DNA of 64,000 nt, taken from assembly GCF_001375515.1 (NCBI RefSeq), contig NZ_CTDX01000009.1:62001-126000 (forward strand), in the 5' to 3' direction. The notes beneath the pieces were generated by a model. That model was not told the origin of the DNA and ran no database searches. It saw nothing but the letters and a program-made list of their open reading frames with translations. The translations under genes and the position numbers were made by a program. The first letter of the stretch is position 1. Each line of letters begins with the position of its first letter. Shown here in pieces: positions 8,236 through 17,950 of the stretch. Source of the stretch: Bacillus kwashiorkori (GTDB taxonomy: Bacteria > Bacillota > Bacilli > Bacillales > Caldibacillaceae).

Positions 8236-9963
8236 ATGAAAAAGTTTTTCCAGTTCAACACTATTAGAAAAAGACTACTATTTGGTTTTTCGCTAATTAT
8301 CGTACTATCGCTATTAATCGCTACATATAACTTTTTAGCAGTGGATAAATCAAATGAACTAACTACAGATATTGTGAAAAAAGATTTATCTTTGTTAATT
8401 GCTGATGAACAAATAGCTCTAAACATGGCTGACCGTGCTGGTTTAGTTCGGGCATTTTTCTTAAATGAGGATGAAAAGTACCGTGAAACTTTTGAAAGTA
8501 TGTTAGAAAGCAGTATTGAGTTAGAAAACAAGATTATACAGCTTAGTGATAGTGAAACGACAAAAGCATTAATTGCAAAAAAAGTAGAGTGGGGTACGTT
8601 AACAGACCAAATTTTTACCGAGTATGATAAAGGAAATAAGGATAAGGCTCTAGATATTCTTACAAAACAAGCGGAACCACTTGCTAATGAACTAATCATT
8701 GGGTTTACCGAATCAGCGAAAGAACGGGAAGTGGCGATAAATCAAAAGGCTGAGGATATTATTCGCTATAATAATAATTCTGCCCGAGTCGGAATTGGTG
8801 TAGCATTATTTGCCGTAATTTTAGGAGTTATCATTTCTTTGGTTACCTCTCGAAAAATTGCCCGCCCTATTAGAATAGTAGCAAGTAGGATGAACAAAAT
8901 AGCTGACGGAAACCTTTCACATAAACCATTAGAAACAAACTTACGAGATGAAATCGGTCAACTAATTTTATCGACCAATGTTATGAACAGTAACATGCAA
9001 AAACTATTAAAGAACATTTACGAAGTATCACAAACAGTTACTGGCCATAGTGAAGAATTAGCGCAATCAGCCAATGAAGTGCAAGCTGGTGCAGAACAAA
9101 TTGCGTTAACTATGCAGGAATTAGCTACTGGATCTGAAAGGCAAGCAAGTAGTACGACAGAAATTTCGGAAGTAATGGTCGATTTTGCAGAAAAAATGCA
9201 AGCTACTAGTGCCCAAAGTGAAAAAATTGAGCACGTATCAACAGAAATTATGGAGCTAACTAACGGTGGAAGTGAGTTAATGGATACTTCGAAAGAACAA
9301 ATGGTTAAAATTGATAAAATAGTCCTTGAGTCAGTGGAAAAAGTGCAAAAATTAAGTAATGAATCTCAAGAAATTTCCAAGCTCATTGTAGTAATAAAAG
9401 AAATTGCCGACCAAACCAATTTACTTGCATTGAATGCGGCTATCGAAGCAGCAAGAGCAGGTGAACATGGGAAAGGGTTTGCGGTCGTTGCAGATGAAGT
9501 TAGAAAACTTGCGGAACAAGTAGGAGCATCTGTTACAGAAATATCAAACATTGTGAAAAATATTCAACAAGGATATCACTCCGTAACCGATTCACTAGAA
9601 ACCGGCTATAAAGAGGTCGAACAAGGTACAGAAAAAATTAACATAACGAGTGAAACATTTAATAAAATTAGCTATTCGATATCACAGATGGTGGAAAATA
9701 TCCATAAAGTATCTGAAAACCAAACAGAAATGAGCACAAAAACTGAAGAAATCATTTCCTCTATCCAGGAAATTGCTGCAATTGCTCAAGAATCAGCAGC
9801 GGGTATAGAACAGACAACCGCTGCCACAGAAGAAACAACTAGCTCCATGGAAGATATCGCCACAAGCTCTGCCAAACTGGCAGAACTAGCCGAAAATCTA
9901 AACAACGAAATCACCAAATTCAAACTTTCAGGGGGACAGTCCCCCACCGCTTTAAAGCGCTAA
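8236..9963 (+). CDS. Methyl-accepting chemotaxis protein
   Basis: A 575-residue transmembrane chemoreceptor. TM1 is near residues 14-36, a four-helix-type ligand-binding region near 37-183, TM2 near 184-206 ending SRKIARP, and a HAMP linker near 207-260. The cytoplasmic signalling domain holds the invariant hairpin [20 protein letters not shown] and then [17 protein letters not shown] near residues 385-430, the part that contacts CheA and CheW. Gln/Glu-rich heptads around it are methylation candidates. The last residues, [11 protein letters not shown], are encoded by a REP-like element that also provides the stop codon, so the natural C terminus has been replaced. The ligand is unknown. No chemotaxis kinase genes are adjacent. 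Confidence 0.93.
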   Translation: MKKFFQFNTIRKRLLFGFSLIIVLSLLIATYNFLAVDKSNELTTDIVKKDLSLLIADEQIALNMADRAGLVRAFFLNEDEKYRETFESMLESSIELENKIIQLSDSETTKALIAKKVEWGTLTDQIFTEYDKGNKDKALDILTKQAEPLANELIIGFTESAKEREVAINQKAEDIIRYNNNSARVGIGVALFAVILGVIISLVTSRKIARPIRIVASRMNKIADGNLSHKPLETNLRDEIGQLILSTNVMNSNMQKLLKNIYEVSQTVTGHSEELAQSANEVQAGAEQIALTMQELATGSERQASSTTEISEVMVDFAEKMQATSAQSEKIEHVSTEIMELTNGGSELMDTSKEQMVKIDKIVLESVEKVQKLSNESQEISKLIVVIKEIADQTNLLALNAAIEAARAGEHGKGFAVVADEVRKLAEQVGASVTEISNIVKNIQQGYHSVTDSLETGYKEVEQGTEKINITSETFNKISYSISQMVENIHKVSENQTEMSTKTEEIISSIQEIAAIAQESAAGIEQTTAATEETTSSMEDIATSSAKLAELAENLNNEITKFKLSGGQSPTALKR

Positions 9964-9967
9964 AGTG
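9929..9967 (+). repeat. REP-like element overlapping the 3' end of the chemoreceptor gene
   Basis: GGGGGACAGTCCCCC followed by ACCGCTTTAAAGCGC and TAAAGTG. The TAA of GCGCTAAAGTG is the stop codon of the gene. Confidence 0.9.
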
Positions 9968-10159
9968 TTTGAGTGATGTTTGAGTTTATAAGCTTTTCAC
10001 AATCACTTCCAAAAATATGCTCTCTATAATAAAGAAGTAAGAGTTTTCAAACTCTTGCTTCTTTTGCTTTCCAGCTCCTTCCATCGTCCGACAACTATTA
10101 TGAAAATGCGATAAAAACGTATTGTTATTCAACATCCCGCAGCTTATAATAATTACTAA

Positions 10160-10259
10160 ACGGGGACAGTCCCCCGCTACTAAACGGGGACAGTCCCCCG
10201 CCGCTTTAAAGCGCTAAAGTGCGTAGTTTAATACATATAGTCAATGGGGGCAGTCCCCT
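10160..10259 (+). repeat. Three REP-like elements in direct orientation
   Basis: Cores at about 10162-10175 and 10187-10199, separated by GCTACTAAAC; the second continues into CCGCTTTAAAGCGCTAAAGT. A diverged third core, GGGGGCAGTCCCC, is at about 10246-10258, only a few bases before the ribosome binding site of the next gene. Confidence 0.85.
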
Positions 10260-10281
10260 CAATTAGAGGAGAGGATTTTTT

Positions 10282-11058
10282 ATGGTTAGTGGGAAGGTGG
10301 TATTTGTTACAGGGGCGGCGAGCGGAATCGGTTTTGAGATTGGGCGTTCGTTCCTGAAGGCAGGTGCTAAAGTTGTTTTTACAGATATTAATGAAGAAAA
10401 GTTAATAAGTGGAGTGAATGAATTGCAGGAGGCGGGTTTTGATTGCCATGGTGTTACTTGTGATGTCACTAATGAAACAAGTATTAAGCAGGCAATCGAC
10501 GAAACAATCAATACTTACCAACGACTTGACATCTTAATTAATAATGCCGGGCTGCAGCATGTTGCACCAATTGAAGAATTCCCTACTGAAAAATTTGAGT
10601 TCATGCTTAAAGTAATGTTAGTCGGTCCGTTTATTACTACAAAACATGTTCTTCCAATAATGAAACAGCAAAAAAGCGGGCGAATTATCAATATCTCCTC
10701 CATTAACGGTTTGATTGGTTTTGCCGGAAAATCTGCCTATAATTCTGCTAAACACGGTCTTATTGGTCTCACGAAAGTAACCGCCTTAGAAACTGCCGAA
10801 CATGGGATTACTGCCAACGCCATTTGTCCTGGTTATGTCGACACCGCACTCGTTCGCAATCAGTTAACCGATTTAGCAAAAACTCGTAATGTACCTTTAG
10901 AAAAAGTTCTTAAAGAAGTTATTTATCCGTTAGTCCCGCAACAAAGACTGCTATCCGTTGAAGAAATTGCCGACTATGCAATATTTCTTGCAAGTGAAAA
11001 AGCCCGTGGCATAACTGGACAAGCAGCTGTTATTGACGGAGGCTATACTGCTCAATAG
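10282..11058 (+). CDS. bdhA: 3-hydroxybutyrate dehydrogenase (SDR family)
   Basis: A 258-residue classical short-chain dehydrogenase. It has TGAASGIG at residues 10-17 for NAD binding, NNAG near residue 88, catalytic Ser in INISSINGL and YNSAKHG with Tyr and Lys. The stretch LQHVAPIEEFP, with NPL-type AICPGYVDTALVRNQ and RNVPLEKVL, is characteristic of D-3-hydroxybutyrate dehydrogenase, which interconverts 3-hydroxybutyrate and acetoacetate. The ATG follows AGAGGAGAGG. It is monocistronic, with REP-like elements upstream and a decayed phage fragment downstream. It could serve PHB turnover together with the PhaZ-like hydrolase at 50151, although the two are 40 kb apart. Confidence 0.88.
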   Translation: MVSGKVVFVTGAASGIGFEIGRSFLKAGAKVVFTDINEEKLISGVNELQEAGFDCHGVTCDVTNETSIKQAIDETINTYQRLDILINNAGLQHVAPIEEFPTEKFEFMLKVMLVGPFITTKHVLPIMKQQKSGRIINISSINGLIGFAGKSAYNSAKHGLIGLTKVTALETAEHGITANAICPGYVDTALVRNQLTDLAKTRNVPLEKVLKEVIYPLVPQQRLLSVEEIADYAIFLASEKARGITGQAAVIDGGYTAQ

Positions 11059-11067
11059 GGTCAAGGT

Positions 11068-11256
11068 GCCGAGATATTGGAATTTGTTACCTTGTTTGAT
11101 GGCAATTTGGTTAACAATTTTGTTGACATCAGACCTCCAATTTTTTGGATTGATTGATACAATCGTCGATATATTCGCTACTTCTTTTTTAGTTTCTTTA
11201 ATATCATTCGCTAGTGCTGTCATTCGTTGTTCTTGTTCAACTAATTGATTAATCGC
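11068..11256 (-). pseudogene. Fragment of a phage antirepressor (ORF6C-like)
   Basis: The minus-strand translation gives a coiled stretch, QLVEQEQRMTALANDIKETK, followed by INPKNWRSDVNKIVNQIA and KQGNKFQYLG. This resembles the linker and the first helices of the ORF6C domain found in Bacillus phage antirepressors. Just upstream the frame meets a stop, and beyond the final glycine it runs into the 3' end of bdhA. No other phage gene is near, so this is a relic of a prophage or of horizontal insertion. Confidence 0.45.
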
Positions 11257-12431
11257 CTAGATGCTTCTGCTAAAAACTTTGAATGTGTGCTGAAATTGCT
11301 AATCTCACAAAAAAACAATGGAGATAGCACTAGCAGTAATTTGAATAACCACAGTCTCTATTAAAAAATATTTTTTATGAAAGTGAGGGAAACTTTGCCG
11401 AAAAGGATTCCCTTTATCTTTAGAAAAAAATTCCCACCCGATAACGATATTAGTAAAAAAACCCGATATTTAAACGTTCTCAACCCGCAAAAAAGTTCTT
11501 TTACCCCATAGGTGACGAATCTTATTAAACAATAGTATCTTAGAAAAATAAATTCCGAGACGGTTATTCTAATAGGAATACTTATACATATATTGAAGCC
11601 CAAAATGGTCATTATCCATTAATCACATGCCCAAAAAATTCTGCAATACGAAAAAACTCTAGCACATCATGGTTACATATTCCCCCTTTTTATCACGTCC
11701 ATATATTTCAGCGTTTGGCACTCTTAATTTTAGCTCGAGACTGCCTCAAACTCCTTATTTGTCTCCACTTCACCATCGTATGTCCCCAATTCAATCCAGG
11801 ACCAAACAAAGCATCTTCTCTATTAGTTACACTACACTAATCTTACCCTTTGCCACTATTACTTTCCCGCACTAAATGGTTCCAAAGATCCCCTTACGTT
11901 TCACTTTCTCATTCTCCGCTACCATTTCTTTCCACCCCGCCAACCAATCCAACTCTCCCATTCGTTCCCCCCAATCAAGCTTTTAAATAAAAAGGTTAAA
12001 TATTCACAAATTCTCAACAAATAAAACAGTAAACCATGTGGAAAAAAGTTTATCCAATTTATGAAAGTAGTATAATTAGATTAGTATAATAAAAGTTATT
12101 TCAAAAAACTCTGTTACATAAAAGCTCCACTCAACAACCATTTTAATAATCGCATTAGGAATTTTACGAAATCCAAGCACCTTAGCACTAAACTGCACCT
12201 GAACTCGCATGAATAAAACAAATTGGTGGCAGAACTGTTAGGAAACATTCGGGCACCCTCATTACAAGAAGAAAGAAGAAAATGCACACTACTCCTTGTA
12301 AATTGAACGGTTCACCTTGATTTTGAATATTCATCCAGAATCCCGTTTCACCATCATTTCCACCTTTAATCTTGCATTTATAGAAAAAGAAAAATAGAAA
12401 GCGACACCATAAGGAACTAGGAGGGTAGGCA
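11257..12431. other. Long decayed spacer with protein-like vestiges
   Basis: There is no intact gene in 1.2 kb. On the minus strand, 11650-11730 reads LELKLRVPNAEIYGRDKKGE and 11890-11965 reads MGELDWLAGWKEMVAENEKV, both in good protein-like composition but separated by stops and frame changes, suggesting one degraded gene of unknown family. On the plus strand near 11394 a short stretch PKRIPFIFRKKF also looks protein-like. The last 400 bp are AT-rich leader sequence of the next gene. Confidence 0.4.
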
Positions 12432-15239
12432 GTGGAAAAACTATTTCACGCAAAGTGTAAGTTCGTCAATATAACATTATTAATGATCCTGTTACTTGTT
12501 TTCGCTCTACTATTAACTTTTATTATTACTCTTTCCTATTGGGTGATACACTGGTCTGTACTTGTTATTGCAACTATTACAAATTTAGCTTTAGCAATAT
12601 ACTATTTTAAAAAAATACATAACGATACTTTCCGTCCGAAAAAGTTTATCGCTGAAGTTTTACTCGTCGCACTCGCAATCGGGGTAGTAGAACTTCTATA
12701 TAAAAGCATCACACTAAAGGAATGGAGCTTATCACTAAATTTGACGGCTGTGAATATATTATTTATGCCATTACTTTTATTCATTATGAAAGTTTACTAT
12801 TCCTCCTACTGCCAAAACAAAATTTCACAAGAAAATGAAGAGAGGTATCGTTCTTTATTTTACCAAACGCAAAATGGCGTGTATGAACTGGATAAAGAAG
12901 GACGCTTCATTCACCTTAATGATGCCTTTGCCAAATGGCTAGGTATTGCACCGACTGATCTATTAGGGCAATACGCCATAAAAATTGTTCATGAAGATGA
13001 TCAAGAAAAGTCACTTCAATATTTTCAACAAACATTAACAGGGAAATCACATACATTTGAACTGAAAGTGAAACATATTGATGGCAATGTCCGCTATATT
13101 TCGGTAACCCACGTACCGATTGTCATTGATGACGGGGTTATAGGGATTTACGGAATTTGCAATGATATTACGACCCGTCATAACACGGAAAAGGCGCTGA
13201 AGGAAAGTGAAAGCCAGTTACGAATTTTATACAATATATTAGAAGTTGGTATATGGTCCTACAACCTTGATGAGCAAAAACTATTGTTTTGTTCTAATGG
13301 AATTGGAAAAATTACCGGTTATACGAACGAAGAATTTTTTGCTGATTATGATCTTTATTTTAATTTAATTCATCCAGATGATAGTGAACGTGTATTTAAA
13401 AACAGGAAAAAATTAGGAAAAGGAAAAATAAATCATTTTACTGAGCAATATCGAATGATTAGTAAAAATGGGGAAGTACGCTTTATTAATGAGCAAATAT
13501 TTTTAACGAAAAATGAAAATGGTTCCACAGTATTAAACGGAATTTTAATAGATAACACGGAGTTAGTAGAAAAGACGATGGAGTTGCAAGAAAGCGAGGA
13601 ACGTTATAAACGCTTAATTCAGTTTTTACCAAGTCCATTTTTTATAATAAAAGAAAACCGGATTATTTTTACAAACGAAGCAGGGGTCGAGTTACTCGGA
13701 GCAAGATTAAAAGAGGAAATACTCAACAAAGAGATTTGCAGTTTTTTGGATGAAAAATCAATCGAACGATTAAAAAATGTTAAAATTGCGGAATTGACGA
13801 ATAGTTATTTAACAGATATAAATGTGAAGACATTGTCCGGTGAAAAACGTATTGTAGAAACAACTTCTACTTATATTCCGTACCGTGGAGAAGATGCATT
13901 ATTTGTAGTTATCCATGATGTAACAGATCGGCGGCAAATTGAAGAACAAATTCATTTTCTTGCCTTTCATGATGATTTAACGATGTTACCGAATAGAAGG
14001 ATGATGTTACAGCAATTAGAAGGGACGATTTATTTAGCGTCAAAAAAATCCGAAAATGTTGCAGTCCTAACGATGGATATTGACCGATTTAAGTGGGTGA
14101 ATGATACATTTAGTCGGGAGGTCGGTGATAAGCTTTTACAACTTGTTGCCAAAAAATTAACAAACACACTTGGAAAAGATATTTTTATTGCACGAATATC
14201 TGGTGATGAGTGGGCAATTATTTTAGAAGATATGAAAAGTAAAGAAGAAATTGAAGAAGTAGCGAAGAAAGTATTACTATGTATTTCTGAAAAACCTTTT
14301 GAAGTAAATAACTGGAATCTTTACATTACCCTTAGTATTGGGATAGCAGTTTTTCCAGAAGATGGGGACAATGTGGATACATTGTTAAAGCATGCGGATG
14401 AGGCACTTTACCAAGTAAAAAAACGTGGCAAAAACCACTGTTTATTTTATGAAAAACAATTTTCTAGTGAAATTTCAGCAAAAGGAATAATCGAGTATGA
14501 ATTGCGGGAAGCGTTAAAATTTCAACAGTTTGTCCTCCATTATCAACCGCAAGTAGACAGTATTACAAATAAAATTGTCGGTGTGGAAGCTTTAATCCGT
14601 TGGCACCACCCAACGAGGGGAATCGTTTTTCCAGGCGAGTTTATTCCATTGACAGAAGAAACTGGCCAAATTATTCCGATCGGTAACTGGGTTCTAGAGC
14701 AAGCATGTAGAAAGTTAAAAGAATGGGAACAAGCAGGTTATTTACCATTACATTTAAGTGTGAACATTTCAACAAAGCAGTTTCAACAACATAATTTTAC
14801 CGAAACAGTAAAGCGAATTGTCGAAAAAACAAAAGTGAATCCGCACTATTTAACGATTGAGTTAACAGAGTCGGTAGCGTTGGAAAATATAGAAGAAGTT
14901 ATTCAAAAAATGTTGGAATTGAAAAAGATAGGAATGAAAATTGCTATCGATGATTTTGGTACAGGCTATTCGTCTTTAGCGTATTTAAAACGGCTACCAA
15001 TTGACACATTAAAAATTGCGCAACAATTTGTTCGGGATATTGAAGATTCCCATGATGCGATTGCCATTGTAAGAACAATTGCTTTGCTCGGCCATAATTT
15101 AGGGTTAGAATTAATTGCAGAAGGGGTCGAAAAGACAGGTCAACTCAAACTATTAAACGACCTAAAATGCCAAAAAATTCAAGGCTTCCTATTCAGCAAG
15201 CCACTAACCGACCAAGAACTTCTCAACAAACTCAGGTGA
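12432..15239 (+). CDS. Membrane PAS-GGDEF-EAL protein, probable c-di-GMP phosphodiesterase
   Basis: A 935-residue protein. About four membrane helices occupy residues 10-130, then three PAS domains (near 140-250, 260-380 and 390-500), a GGDEF domain (near 510-670) and an EAL domain (near 685-930). The GGDEF signature is SGDEW, so diguanylate cyclase activity is doubtful. The EAL domain has EALIRWHHP, ELTESVAL, DDFGTGYSSL and AEGVE, all as in active phosphodiesterases. It probably senses an internal or membrane signal through PAS and lowers c-di-GMP, with the degenerate GGDEF as a possible GTP-binding regulatory site. The start is GTG at 12432 after AGGAGGGTAGGCA. A REP-like element begins one base after the stop. 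Confidence 0.9.
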   Translation: MEKLFHAKCKFVNITLLMILLLVFALLLTFIITLSYWVIHWSVLVIATITNLALAIYYFKKIHNDTFRPKKFIAEVLLVALAIGVVELLYKSITLKEWSLSLNLTAVNILFMPLLLFIMKVYYSSYCQNKISQENEERYRSLFYQTQNGVYELDKEGRFIHLNDAFAKWLGIAPTDLLGQYAIKIVHEDDQEKSLQYFQQTLTGKSHTFELKVKHIDGNVRYISVTHVPIVIDDGVIGIYGICNDITTRHNTEKALKESESQLRILYNILEVGIWSYNLDEQKLLFCSNGIGKITGYTNEEFFADYDLYFNLIHPDDSERVFKNRKKLGKGKINHFTEQYRMISKNGEVRFINEQIFLTKNENGSTVLNGILIDNTELVEKTMELQESEERYKRLIQFLPSPFFIIKENRIIFTNEAGVELLGARLKEEILNKEICSFLDEKSIERLKNVKIAELTNSYLTDINVKTLSGEKRIVETTSTYIPYRGEDALFVVIHDVTDRRQIEEQIHFLAFHDDLTMLPNRRMMLQQLEGTIYLASKKSENVAVLTMDIDRFKWVNDTFSREVGDKLLQLVAKKLTNTLGKDIFIARISGDEWAIILEDMKSKEEIEEVAKKVLLCISEKPFEVNNWNLYITLSIGIAVFPEDGDNVDTLLKHADEALYQVKKRGKNHCLFYEKQFSSEISAKGIIEYELREALKFQQFVLHYQPQVDSITNKIVGVEALIRWHHPTRGIVFPGEFIPLTEETGQIIPIGNWVLEQACRKLKEWEQAGYLPLHLSVNISTKQFQQHNFTETVKRIVEKTKVNPHYLTIELTESVALENIEEVIQKMLELKKIGMKIAIDDFGTGYSSLAYLKRLPIDTLKIAQQFVRDIEDSHDAIAIVRTIALLGHNLGLELIAEGVEKTGQLKLLNDLKCQKIQGFLFSKPLTDQELLNKLR

Positions 15240-15240
15240 C

Positions 15241-15324
15241 AGCGGTGGGGGACTGTCCCCCGCTACGTTAAAGTGCTAACGCGTTAAAGCGGTGGGGGAC
15301 TGTCCCCAACAATTACGAAAATTC
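15241..15324 (-). repeat. Two REP-like elements, same orientation
   Basis: AGCGGTGGGGGACTGTCCCC at 15241-15260 and AAAGCGGTGGGGGACTG from about 15286, followed by TCCCCAACAATTACGAAAATTC. They are separated by CGCTACGTTAAAGTGC and AACGCGTT. The second copy shows the full outer edge shared with the copy at 1571. Confidence 0.85.
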
Positions 15325-15346
15325 AAAAAACAACCAGGAGGCGGGT

Positions 15347-16132
15347 ATGGGAAAGGGTTATGTTTATTTGCAGGTGCACGATGAGATTGGCACGATTTTT
15401 ATTAATAGGCCCAAGAAGCGGAATGCGTTAACCGTTGATATGTGGCGACAGCTAATTAGTCACGTTGAACAATGCGACAACGACAAAAATGTAAAGGTCA
15501 TCATTATTCGCAGTACGACAAATGAGGCGTTTTCCGCCGGGGCTGACATCAGTGAATTTGCGACCGTACGCAACAGCATAGAAAGTGTGATGGAGTTTAA
15601 CAAACTGCCGATGACACTGGAAAAAAGATTAGCAAACTGCTCTAAGCCAAGTATTGCGATGATTTCCGGATTTTGCATCGGTGGTGGTTGTGAAATTGCC
15701 ATCGCTTGTGACTTTCGATTTGCCGATTTTACTAGTAAATTTGCGATCACGCCAGCAAAACTAGGTATCGTTTATAATACTCCTGGTACGAAAAACTTAG
15801 TTGATCTAGTAGGTCCATCCAATGCGAAGGACCTGCTCTTCACGGGGAGAATGATTAACGCAGAAGAAGCACGTGAAATGGGCTTAATTAACAAAGTCGT
15901 CAGCCATGATAATCTAGAAAGAATAACTTATGAGTTTGCCACGCAGATTGCGAACAATGCTCAGCTAACTGTTCGTTCATCAAAAAAAATCATAACGGAC
16001 ATTTTACACGGTGCGACGGAAGATAGTGAAGAAGTTGTGGAGCTAATAAAGGAATCCATTGACTCGAGCGATTATAAAGAGGGCGTTGCAGCATTTTTAC
16101 AAAAACGAAAACCGAACTTTACATATCGATAA
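15347..16132 (+). CDS. Enoyl-CoA hydratase/isomerase family protein
   Basis: A 261-residue crotonase-fold protein: RPKKRNALTVDMW at residues 19-31, oxyanion-hole stretch AFSAGADISEFA near 62-73, and CIGGGCEIAIACDFR near 109-123. The first catalytic Glu position of true hydratases (in GGGCE) is present, while the second reads TPAKLGIVYNTPGT rather than PEVxLG-xxPG, so the substrate and even the reaction are uncertain. Hydration of an enoyl-CoA in beta-oxidation is the default role. It has a strong site, CCAGGAGGCGGGT, before the ATG and stands alone between REP-like elements and a spacer. Confidence 0.8.
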   Translation: MGKGYVYLQVHDEIGTIFINRPKKRNALTVDMWRQLISHVEQCDNDKNVKVIIIRSTTNEAFSAGADISEFATVRNSIESVMEFNKLPMTLEKRLANCSKPSIAMISGFCIGGGCEIAIACDFRFADFTSKFAITPAKLGIVYNTPGTKNLVDLVGPSNAKDLLFTGRMINAEEAREMGLINKVVSHDNLERITYEFATQIANNAQLTVRSSKKIITDILHGATEDSEEVVELIKESIDSSDYKEGVAAFLQKRKPNFTYR

Positions 16133-16561
16133 AAAAGCAGTTTCCAATTTCAAGTGCTTTTCCTCATCAATTTATAAAAAGAATACTCTTTATTAAGGCA
16201 GACAAGGGAAAAGGGTCAGCTTGTACATTCAACCAGTGAAGTAACAACCCACCTTTTTAATAGAAAACTTTCAACACCTGACCTTTCCTTTAGTCCATTA
16301 TTTCATGCCTTTCGGAGAGGTTCTATCTATTCGAAAAAAATTTTAACAAACCACAAAGGGTAGCCAGACAACTTTCCCATTGAAAATAAAATCGCTCCCT
16401 CCTCTCTTATCATCTTCTCACTGTGCACCGAAAAACAAAAATACCACAAAAAGAAAGCGCTTTAAAAAATTAGGGGAAACCCCCTATCGTATCGGGATGG
16501 ATTAAATAGTATTATTAACTTACAAATGATAGAAACTAAAACAATCTAAGGAGGAGTTCAT
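16133..16561. other. Spacer and promoter region of the sulfide oxidation island
   Basis: No gene. The last 120 bp hold a cre-like box and then ACCCCCTATCGTATCGGGAT at about 16480-16498, a G/C-tract partial palindrome resembling operators of CsoR/CstR-type repressors, followed by the AT-rich leader and ribosome binding site AAGGAGG of sqr. The operator reading is inference: no csoR/cstR gene is in the window. Confidence 0.35.
16452..16465. promoter_or_regulatory. Possible CcpA-binding cre site
   Basis: AGAAAGCGCTTTAA fits the central part of the cre consensus (TGWAARCGYTWNCA) apart from the outer bases. It lies about 100 bp before the sqr start, in the promoter region. It does not belong to a REP-like element. 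Confidence 0.35.
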
Positions 16562-17755
16562 ATGAAGACCCATTATCAAGTAGTTATCGTAGGTGGGGGA
16601 ACAGCAGGAATAACGGTTGCGGCACAGTTACTTAGACAATCAAAACGGTTCCAACACGAAATAGCAATTATAGATCCAGCAGAAAAACATTACTATCAGC
16701 CGTTATGGACATTAGTCGGCGGTGGAGCAGCAAAAAAGCAAGCGACAGAGCGAACGATGGAAAGCGTCATTCCAGAAGGAGCAGATTGGATCCAACAAAG
16801 AGTAGCAACGTTTGACCCAGACAACAATGCTGTAACAACAGAGTCAGGAAATACAATTACTTATAATTACTTAGTCGTAGCCGCTGGAATTGAAATTAAT
16901 TGGGACGGAGTAAAAGGCTTAAAAGAAACAATCGGTAAAAACAACGTCTGTACGAATTACTCCTATGATTATGTGGACTACACATGGGAAAGTATTCGTA
17001 ACTTTAAAGGTGGAAACGCTATCTTTACGAACCCAAACACACCGGTAAAATGTGGTGGTGCGCCGCAAAAAATCATGTATTTAGCAGAAGAAGCTTTCAG
17101 ACGGGCGGGTGTCCGCAATCAAGCAAACGTCATCTTCGGCTCGGCAAAACCAGAAATTTTTGATGTACCAGCCTACAAACCAGTACTAGAAGGAATTATT
17201 CACGACAGAAATATCGATGCAAAATATCATATGAATCTCGTAGAAGTTCGTGGTGATAAAAAAGAGGCAGTGTTTGAAAACTTACAAACTGGCGAATTGG
17301 AAACAATATCCTTTGAAATGTTACATGTTACCCCGCCAATGCAAGCACCAAGATTTATAAAAACAAGTCCGCTTGCAGATGAAGCTGGCTGGGTCGATGT
17401 CCATAAATATACATTGCAACATGTTCGCTATCCAAATGTTTTCGGTCTCGGTGACTCTAGCAACTTACCGACATCCAAAACAGGTGCGGCAATTCGCAAA
17501 CAAGCACCTGTAGTCGTGAAAAACTTACTAGCATTAATGCAGGAAAAACCGTTATCTGCTAATTATAATGGCTACACTTCTTGTCCACTCGTGACAGGGT
17601 ACGGTAATTTAGTACTTGCAGAATTTGACTACGACAAAAATCCGCAAGAATCAATGCCATTTAACCAAGCGAAAGAACGGACATCCATGTATTACTTCAA
17701 AAAAGACTTTCTGCCAATTATGTATTGGGACGGCATGCTAAAAGGGATTATGTAA
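16562..17755 (+). CDS. sqr: Sulfide:quinone oxidoreductase (type II-like)
   Basis: A 397-residue FAD-dependent oxidoreductase. The Rossmann motif VGGGTAGI is at residues 10-17. Cys164 in PVKCGGAPQK and Cys341 in TSCPLVTGYG are the two family-conserved redox cysteines; a third is Cys130. The second dinucleotide-binding stretch FGLGDSSNLP lies near residue 296. SQR oxidises sulfide at the membrane, passes electrons to quinone and produces persulfide on a thiol acceptor. It heads the island: DUF1641 protein, CstB-like dioxygenase, two-component system and TauE exporter follow on the same strand with gaps of 140-290 bp. The start follows AAGGAGGAG. Confidence 0.92.
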   Translation: MKTHYQVVIVGGGTAGITVAAQLLRQSKRFQHEIAIIDPAEKHYYQPLWTLVGGGAAKKQATERTMESVIPEGADWIQQRVATFDPDNNAVTTESGNTITYNYLVVAAGIEINWDGVKGLKETIGKNNVCTNYSYDYVDYTWESIRNFKGGNAIFTNPNTPVKCGGAPQKIMYLAEEAFRRAGVRNQANVIFGSAKPEIFDVPAYKPVLEGIIHDRNIDAKYHMNLVEVRGDKKEAVFENLQTGELETISFEMLHVTPPMQAPRFIKTSPLADEAGWVDVHKYTLQHVRYPNVFGLGDSSNLPTSKTGAAIRKQAPVVVKNLLALMQEKPLSANYNGYTSCPLVTGYGNLVLAEFDYDKNPQESMPFNQAKERTSMYYFKKDFLPIMYWDGMLKGIM

Positions 17756-17950
17756 TGTAATTTGGAAGGTAATAAGCTCTACTTTTGTAAAAAAAGAATA
17801 AAGCAACATCCATTATTTAACAAAAAATAGATTCATATAACTACTAAACTATCATGAAAAAATACTGCTACACCGAACAATAGCAACACTTAAAACGCAA
17901 ACAACGAACACTTAAAATTAAGTTTTCCAAATTAGAAAGGAGTGACTTGC

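Noticed and set aside
9929-9967. CGCTTTAAAGCG in the repeats as CcpA cre sites
   Set aside because: The word is part of a dispersed palindromic repeat located mostly after genes, not in promoters, and lacks the TG...CA outer bases.
10282-11058. The SDR at 10282 as FabG
   Set aside because: LQHVAPIEEFP and RNVPLEKVL with VDTALVRNQ are characteristic of 3-hydroxybutyrate dehydrogenase.
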